Shown here in pieces: positions 44,227 to 48,923 of a DNA stretch of 48,923 nt. Within the stretch, counting starts at the first letter, position 1. Each line of letters begins with the position of its first letter. Source of the DNA: Pseudomonadota bacterium (GTDB lineage: Bacteria; Pseudomonadota; Gammaproteobacteria; Acidiferrobacterales; UBA6901); NCBI GenBank assembly GCA_021778035.1, contig JAJYCY010000006.1, positions 22,715 through 71,637 on the forward strand. The letters are read 5' to 3'. Position numbers and translations under genes: made by a program. The notes beneath the pieces are model-generated. The model had not been told where the DNA came from, did not search any database, and was given only the letters and a program-made list of their open reading frames with translations.

Positions 44227-45099
44227 ATGAATTCGCCGTTTCCCGCATCATGGCCGGCTCCGGCAAAACTCAATCTGTTCCTGCACATCACCGGGCGCCG
44301 GCCGGATGGCTATCATGCGCTGCAGACCCTGTTCCAGTTTCTCGATTACGCGGACGAACTGGTCTTCGAGGTGACGGCCGATCGGCAGATCCGCCGCGCC
44401 GTACCCGTTCCCGGGGTGCCCGAAGAAGCGGATCTGAGCATCCGTGCAGCGCGTCTGCTGCAGCAGACGGGCCGGGCCGGGAAGGGGGCAGTGATCCACG
44501 CCGCCAAACGCATCCCCCAGGGCGCCGGTCTTGGCGGGGGCAGTTCCGATGCCGCAACCACCCTGCTCGTGCTGAACCATCTGTGGAAACTCGGCCTTCC
44601 GGTCGGCGAACTGGCGGCGTTGGGACTGACGCTTGGCGCGGATGTGCCGGTGTTTGTGCGCGGGCAGGCAGCATGGGCGGAGGGCATCGGTGAGCAGCTG
44701 ACACCGGTCAGTCCGGCAGAGTCCTGGTACGTAGTGCTCGTGCCACCCGTGCAGATATCTACCCGGGCGGTCTTTGCCGAGTATGATCGGGCCGTGCAGG
44801 CGCAATTGACACGCTACAGCCAGCCCATCACAATACGCGATTTTCACGCCGGCCATGTCCGCAATGACCTCGAATCGGTGGTCCGTCGGCTCTATCCACC
44901 GGTTGACCGGGCGCTCGACTGGCTGGGGAAATCTGGCAACCCGCGCATGACCGGCTCCGGATCCTGTGTCTATCTGGCGACTGGTGGCCCGGACCAGGCA
45001 AGGGATATCATCGACCGGTGTCCGCAGGATTGCGCGACCGGCTTTGCTGCGCGTGGAATCAACGAGCACCCGATCCGCCGGTGGTTGGGCGATATCTGA
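44227..45099 (+). CDS. ispE: 4-diphosphocytidyl-2-C-methyl-D-erythritol kinase
   Basis: 290 residues, GHMP kinase of the MEP isoprenoid pathway. Motifs are WPAPAKLNLFLHITGRRPDGYH at the N-terminus, the phosphate loop IPQGAGLGGGSSDAATTL and C-terminal MTGSGSCVYLA. It ends 2 bp before the tRNA gene. Confidence 0.97.
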   Translation: MNSPFPASWPAPAKLNLFLHITGRRPDGYHALQTLFQFLDYADELVFEVTADRQIRRAVPVPGVPEEADLSIRAARLLQQTGRAGKGAVIHAAKRIPQGAGLGGGSSDAATTLLVLNHLWKLGLPVGELAALGLTLGADVPVFVRGQAAWAEGIGEQLTPVSPAESWYVVLVPPVQISTRAVFAEYDRAVQAQLTRYSQPITIRDFHAGHVRNDLESVVRRLYPPVDRALDWLGKSGNPRMTGSGSCVYLATGGPDQARDIIDRCPQDCATGFAARGINEHPIRRWLGDI

Positions 45100-45101
45100 A
45101 T

Positions 45102-45173
45102 TGGGGTGTCGCCAAGCGGTAAGGCACCGGATTTTGATTCCGGCATTCCCAGGTTCGAATCCTGGCACCCCAG
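45102..45173 (+). tRNA. tRNA-Gln (anticodon TTG)
   Basis: 72 nt without encoded CCA. Acceptor arms TGGGGTG / CACCCCA pair perfectly. The D-arm contains AGCGGTAAGGC. The anticodon arm is CCGGA-TTTTGAT-TCCGG with TTG at positions 34-36. The T-arm is CCAGG-TTCGAAT-CCTGG. It reads CAA (and, with wobble, CAG). The location between ispE and prs is conserved in gammaproteobacteria; it is probably cut from the ispE transcript. Confidence 0.97.
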
Positions 45174-45368
45174 CCGATTCCGGAAGATATAGATCCGGAG
45201 CATGACCGGATGCGGTCTGTCCGGTGACACGGGCCGCGGACAGCGGGAGGCAGAGCGTTCCGGTGACGGGATCCGGCCCCTCCCGGCAGGACCTGTCCCT
45301 GCAGCGGGTGCGGTGCAGGCAAACGGCCGGGATCAGGGCAGTGTGGTGGTGTTATTGCGGAGAGGCAA
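45174..45368 (+). other. Leader between tRNA-Gln and prs
   Basis: 195 bp with no ORF of interest. A small inverted pair CCGGA...TCCGG lies directly after the tRNA (45182-45200) and may mark the 3' processing region. No clear terminator or promoter is seen, so prs may be read from the upstream operon. Confidence 0.4.
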
Positions 45369-46319
45369 GTGTCGCAAGACAACATGGCAGTTTTCACGGG
45401 GAACGCGAACCCGGGGCTTGCGGAACGGGTGGTGCACCATCTTGGCATCCCGCTCGGCAAGGTGCATGTCGGCCGTTTCAGCGATGGCGAGACCCTGGTG
45501 GAGATCATGGAGAACGTGCGCGGCCGCGACGTCTTCGTGCTTCAGCCAACCTGTGCGCCGAGCAATGACAACTTGATGGAGCTTCTGGTGATGATGGATG
45601 CGGTCAAGCGTGCATCAGCGCGCCGCGTGACCGCCGTGATGCCTTACTACGGGTACGCGCGCCAGGACCGGCGGCCGCGTACGGCCCGCGTTGCCATCAC
45701 CGCCAAGGTGGTCGCCGACATGATCACGGTTGCGGGCGCCAACCGTGTCCTGACGATGGATCTGCACGCGGATCAGATCCAGGGGTTTTTCAACATACCG
45801 ACCGACAACATTTACGCTGCGCCGGTGCTGCTCGGAGATATCTGGCGCAACAAGTACCAGGATCTGCTGGTGGTGTCGCCCGATGTCGGAGGCGTGGTGC
45901 GTGCGCGTGCCATGGCCAAGCACCTGGAAGCGGGTCTTGCGATCATCGACAAACGCCGGCCGCGGCCCAACGAGGCAAAGGTCATGAACATCATCGGCGA
46001 TGTCGAGGGCCACACCTGCGTTCTGATGGACGACCTGGTTGATACGGCCAATACGCTGTGCGAGGCGGCTGCAGCACTCAAGGACCACGGTGCCCGCAAG
46101 GTGGTAGCCTATTGCACGCATCCGGTGCTTTCCGGCCCGGCAGTGGGTCGCATCGAGAAGTCGCAGCTCGACGAGCTGGTTGTGACCGATACGATACCCC
46201 TGCATCCGGAAGCCAAGGCCTGCCGGCGCATACGCCAGCTTACGGTTGCCGAGCTGTTGGCGGAGACGATGCGCCGCGTCGCCAATGACGACTCGGTCAG
46301 CTCGCTGTTCATGGACTGA
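45369..46319 (+). CDS. prs: Ribose-phosphate pyrophosphokinase
   Basis: 316 residues. It makes PRPP from ribose 5-phosphate and ATP. The divalent-cation motif is [16 protein letters not shown], the PRPP loop is [16 protein letters not shown], and the regulatory flexible loop is [18 protein letters not shown] start with GGAGAGG before it is chosen; an ATG five codons later is an alternative. The product feeds the purine pathway that includes PurT. Confidence 0.97.
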   Translation: MSQDNMAVFTGNANPGLAERVVHHLGIPLGKVHVGRFSDGETLVEIMENVRGRDVFVLQPTCAPSNDNLMELLVMMDAVKRASARRVTAVMPYYGYARQDRRPRTARVAITAKVVADMITVAGANRVLTMDLHADQIQGFFNIPTDNIYAAPVLLGDIWRNKYQDLLVVSPDVGGVVRARAMAKHLEAGLAIIDKRRPRPNEAKVMNIIGDVEGHTCVLMDDLVDTANTLCEAAAALKDHGARKVVAYCTHPVLSGPAVGRIEKSQLDELVVTDTIPLHPEAKACRRIRQLTVAELLAETMRRVANDDSVSSLFMD

Positions 46320-46498
46320 CCGGGAGGGATGAGGGACAGCAAGTGGGCCGGGGTGTATCGGCACTGCAGCAGGGAAGCAGGACAGGATTCTGATCCCGGC
46401 CGCCACCTTCCTCGGAGGGTACGGCAGGGATCGGCAAGAGGTCGCCGCACCTGGTCGCGGGTACGGTGAAATGTGAGACAAGCAACGGAGACATTCCA

Positions 46499-47179
46499 AT
46501 GGCAAGATTTGAGCTGAACGCGGAACCGCGCAGCGCGAAAGGTACGGGTGCGAGCCGCCGCCTTCGCCATGCCGGCAAGATTCCCGCAGTGATGTACGGT
46601 GCCGGCAAAGAGCCGGCCATGCTCGTGCTGGATCACGACTCGCTGTATCACCAGGTGCAGAACGAGTCGTTCTATACGTCGATCCTGACTGTCAATGTCG
46701 GCGGGCAGAAAGAACAGGCGGTGCTGCGCGATATCCAGATGCACCCGTTCAGGCCGCGCATCCAGCATATGGACCTGCAGCGCATCAGCGCTACCGAGAA
46801 GCTGCACATGCATGTGCCGCTGCATTTCATCAACCAGGATATCGCACCAGGTGTCAAGCTGCAGGGTGGCGTCGTCGCGCACCTGATGACTGAGGTGGAT
46901 GTGACCTGTCTGCCGCACCAGCTGCCTGAATACCTGACGGTAGACCTGTCTTCGCTCAATCTGGGCCAGTCGGTGCATCTGAAGGATCTCGCGCTGCCGG
47001 AGGGCGTGACGATAACCAGCCTGATCCATGGCGGTGCCGATCTCGCGGTCGCGACGATCACTGTGGTGCGGGCAACCGTTGAGGCTGAAACCGAAGTAGC
47101 CGCTGCCGCTGCGGTGGTTACGGCTGAAGGTGCTGCGGCGCCGGCTGCTGCTGACGCCGGAAAGAAGGAATCCAAGTAG
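46499..47179 (+). CDS. rplY: Ribosomal protein L25 / general stress protein Ctc
   Basis: 226 residues, the long two-domain form (L25 plus TL5/CTC C-terminal domain). The N-terminal 5S rRNA-binding region is FELNAEPRSAKGTGASRRLRHAGKIPAVMYG. The tail is Ala/Glu-rich (AAPAAADAGKKESK). The ATG at 46499 has CGGAGAC upstream. The 179-bp gap after prs shows no clear regulatory motif. In the conserved order prs-rplY-pth-ychF. Confidence 0.96.
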   Translation: MARFELNAEPRSAKGTGASRRLRHAGKIPAVMYGAGKEPAMLVLDHDSLYHQVQNESFYTSILTVNVGGQKEQAVLRDIQMHPFRPRIQHMDLQRISATEKLHMHVPLHFINQDIAPGVKLQGGVVAHLMTEVDVTCLPHQLPEYLTVDLSSLNLGQSVHLKDLALPEGVTITSLIHGGADLAVATITVVRATVEAETEVAAAAAVVTAEGAAAPAAADAGKKESK

Positions 47180-47200
47180 TCACCGGGTTCCGGCCCGGGA

Positions 47201-47791
47201 ATGCCGATGGCTGGCGGGATATCCCTCATCGCGGGCCTCGGCAACCCCGGCGCCGAATATGCCGATACGCGGCATAACGCCGGATTCCGTTTCGTTGACG
47301 CGCTGCTCGGCGGACGGGGCGGCGCGCTGCGTGCAGAAGGGCGGTTTTCCGGACGCACGGCACGCATCGACGTTGGCGGCCGCGAGATCCGCCTGCTTGA
47401 GCCGGATACGTTCATGAATCACAGCGGGGAAGCGGTGTCCCGGATGGCGCACTACTACCGGATTCCGGCCGGGGAAATCCTTGTTGTGCACGACGAGCTT
47501 GATCTGCCTCCAGGGACGGTGCGTCTGAAGCAGGGCGGGGGCGCTGGCGGACACAACGGCGTGGCAGACATTGTTGAAAAGCTCGGCGACAGGGAGTTTC
47601 TGCGCCTGCGCATTGGTATCGGCCGGCCCGCCACCAGCGCGCAAGTCATCTCGTTCGTGCTGCGCAGGGCGCCGCTTGCGGAGCAGGACCTGATCGACGC
47701 CGCCATACGCGATGCGCTCGAGCAGATCGACGACATCGTGCACGGGCGCACCCAGAAGGCGATGAATGCCCTGCATACGCACACACGCTAG
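47201..47791 (+). CDS. pth: Peptidyl-tRNA hydrolase
   Basis: 196 residues. It recycles peptidyl-tRNA. Active-site residues are visible: Asn in [12 protein letters not shown], His in TRHNAGF, and Asp in [24 protein letters not shown] is the conserved loop. The start is ATG at 47201 or 47207; no strong ribosome site is seen. Confidence 0.97.
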   Translation: MPMAGGISLIAGLGNPGAEYADTRHNAGFRFVDALLGGRGGALRAEGRFSGRTARIDVGGREIRLLEPDTFMNHSGEAVSRMAHYYRIPAGEILVVHDELDLPPGTVRLKQGGGAGGHNGVADIVEKLGDREFLRLRIGIGRPATSAQVISFVLRRAPLAEQDLIDAAIRDALEQIDDIVHGRTQKAMNALHTHTR

Positions 47792-47802
47792 GTAGACCAG
47801 GC

Positions 47803-48894
47803 ATGGGAATCAAATGCGGCATTGTCGGTCTGCCGAACGTCGGCAAGTCGACGCTGTTCAATGCGCTCACCCAGGCGGGCATCCAGGCCGAGAACTATCC
47901 GTTCTGCACCATCGACCCCAATGTCGGTATTGTCGAGGTGCCTGATCCGCGTCTGGCGGAGCTTGCCGCCATTGCGAAACCGGAAAAGATCATACCGGCC
48001 ACCGTCGAGTTCGTGGATATCGCAGGCCTTGTGGCCGGTGCGTCAAAAGGCGAGGGGCTGGGCAACAAGTTTCTGGCGCATATTCGCGAGGTCGATGCAG
48101 TGGCGCATGTCGTGCGCTGCTTCGAGGACGAAAATATCGTGCATGTGCGCGGCCACATTGATCCCATGGAAGACATGGACGTCATCAATACGGAACTTGC
48201 GCTTGCAGACCTGGAGACGGTGGAAAAGGCGCAGGCGCGTGCCGAGAAGGGCGCCAAGAGCGGGAACAAGGATGACATCCGCCTGCGCGACCTGCTGGCG
48301 CTGGTGCACGGACATCTCGATGGCGGTGCCCCGGTGCGATCGATGAAGCTCGCTGACGTGGAGCAGAAACTGCTCAAGCCTCTTTGCCTGCTGACTGACA
48401 AACCCCTCATGTACATCGCCAATGTTACCGAGGACGGTTTTTCGGACAATCAGCTGCTGGACGCAGTGGTATCGCGTGCCCGGGAAGAGGGATCGGTAGC
48501 CGTACCGATCTGTGCGGCAATCGAAGCTGAGCTGGCTGGAATGAGCAACGACGACAAGCACGCATTTCTCCAGGAGATGGGTCTCGATGAGCCGGGTCTG
48601 AACCGTGTGATCCGGGCAGCTTATTCTCTGCTCGGTCTCCAGACCTACTTTACGGCCGGGCCGAAAGAAGTACGTGCCTGGACGGTACATACCGGGGCGA
48701 CCGCGCCCCAGGCTGCGGCTGTGATCCATTCCGACTTCGAGCGAGGATTCATACGGGCTGAAGTGGTTGCGTACGACGACTATATCCGCCATCACGGTGA
48801 GCATGGCGCGAAGGAAGCCGGACGCTTTCGTCTCGAAGGCAAGGATTATGTCGTGCATGACGGCGATGTCATGCATTTCCGGTTCAACGTCTGA
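47803..48894 (+). CDS. ychF: Ribosome-binding ATPase YchF (OLA1 family)
   Basis: 363 residues, the family's usual length. The P-loop is [16 protein letters not shown], followed by [21 protein letters not shown] and [25 protein letters not shown] coiled coil and a C-terminal TGS domain are present, the end reading [17 protein letters not shown]. It hydrolyses ATP rather than GTP and associates with ribosomes. Conserved partner of pth. Confidence 0.98.
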   Translation: MGIKCGIVGLPNVGKSTLFNALTQAGIQAENYPFCTIDPNVGIVEVPDPRLAELAAIAKPEKIIPATVEFVDIAGLVAGASKGEGLGNKFLAHIREVDAVAHVVRCFEDENIVHVRGHIDPMEDMDVINTELALADLETVEKAQARAEKGAKSGNKDDIRLRDLLALVHGHLDGGAPVRSMKLADVEQKLLKPLCLLTDKPLMYIANVTEDGFSDNQLLDAVVSRAREEGSVAVPICAAIEAELAGMSNDDKHAFLQEMGLDEPGLNRVIRAAYSLLGLQTYFTAGPKEVRAWTVHTGATAPQAAAVIHSDFERGFIRAEVVAYDDYIRHHGEHGAKEAGRFRLEGKDYVVHDGDVMHFRFNV

Positions 48895-48923
48895 CCAGGA
48901 CGTCGGTTCCGGCCCGGGTCCGC

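Noticed and set aside
45102-45173. tRNA-Gln as an integration site
   Set aside because: The flanking genes ispE and prs are the conserved neighbours, and no 3'-end duplication or integrase is present.

Overview
The window is a GC-rich chromosomal segment from a gammaproteobacterium. Gene content and order match conserved Pseudomonas/Escherichia-type neighbourhoods: argH beside algZ-algR and hemCDXY; cyaY / lptM-lysA-dapF-DUF484-xerC; hslVU; argB-slmA; hemA-prfA-prmC-moeB divergent from TPR-lolB-ispE-tRNA-Gln-prs-rplY-pth-ychF. CstA-like, Slp, PurT, RlmJ and SlmA proteins also fit Gammaproteobacteria. The exact lineage cannot be fixed from the sequence; a Chromatiales or Acidiferrobacterales-like organism is a guess. 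I see no insertion sequence, prophage, integrase (other than housekeeping XerC), CRISPR array or defence island. Coding density is high and most genes sit in tight operons with ATGA or GTGA start-stop overlaps.

Layout. 1-6.8 kb (minus strand): a dynamin-like GTPase cut by the window edge and absent from the ORF track; mutM; then a four-gene ABC export module (ATPase, ABC-2 permease, GldG-like, DUF4340) with a strong sigma70-type promoter. 7-9.1 kb (plus): a ferredoxin-fused flavin reductase and a CDF metal exporter. 9.1-13.2 kb (minus): hemC-hemD-hemX-hemY for early tetrapyrrole synthesis. A periplasmic thioredoxin gene sits divergently between hemC and algR-algZ. 15.8-16.46 kb is a regulatory intergenic region holding what looks like an unannotated small RNA on the minus strand, plus the argH promoter. 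16.5-20.3 kb (plus): argH, a membrane diguanylate cyclase, a MazG-like pyrophosphatase, rlmJ. 20.5-21.5 kb (minus): an unknown gene coupled to a YkgJ-type cysteine-cluster gene. 21.8-23 kb: purT. 23-24.1 kb (minus): two tandem Slp-type lipoproteins behind a G-quadruplex motif.

24.2-29 kb: a zinc-ribbon protein, cyaY, then lptM-lysA-dapF-DUF484-xerC. 29.1-33.2 kb (plus): an S24-like protein lacking the catalytic lysine, a DUF2007 zinc-ribbon protein, MarC, hslVU, and an Hsp20 gene with a near-perfect sigma32 promoter. About 470 bp without a gene follows, then argB, a small unknown gene and slmA. 35.7-41.7 kb (minus): hemA-prfA-prmC, moeB, and a divergent CstA-like membrane protein. 41.8-48.9 kb (plus): TPR lipoprotein, lolB, ispE, tRNA-Gln(TTG), prs, rplY, pth, ychF.

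Working together: hemA (glutamyl-tRNA reductase) and hemCD cover parts of one haem pathway in two loci; lysA and dapF complete diaminopimelate/lysine synthesis; argB and argH belong to arginine synthesis; prs and purT feed nucleotide synthesis; hslVU and Hsp20 are heat-shock proteostasis; lolB, lptM and the Slp proteins concern the outer membrane. The window is mostly ordinary housekeeping DNA. The best candidate for something undescribed is the putative small RNA at 16162-16280.
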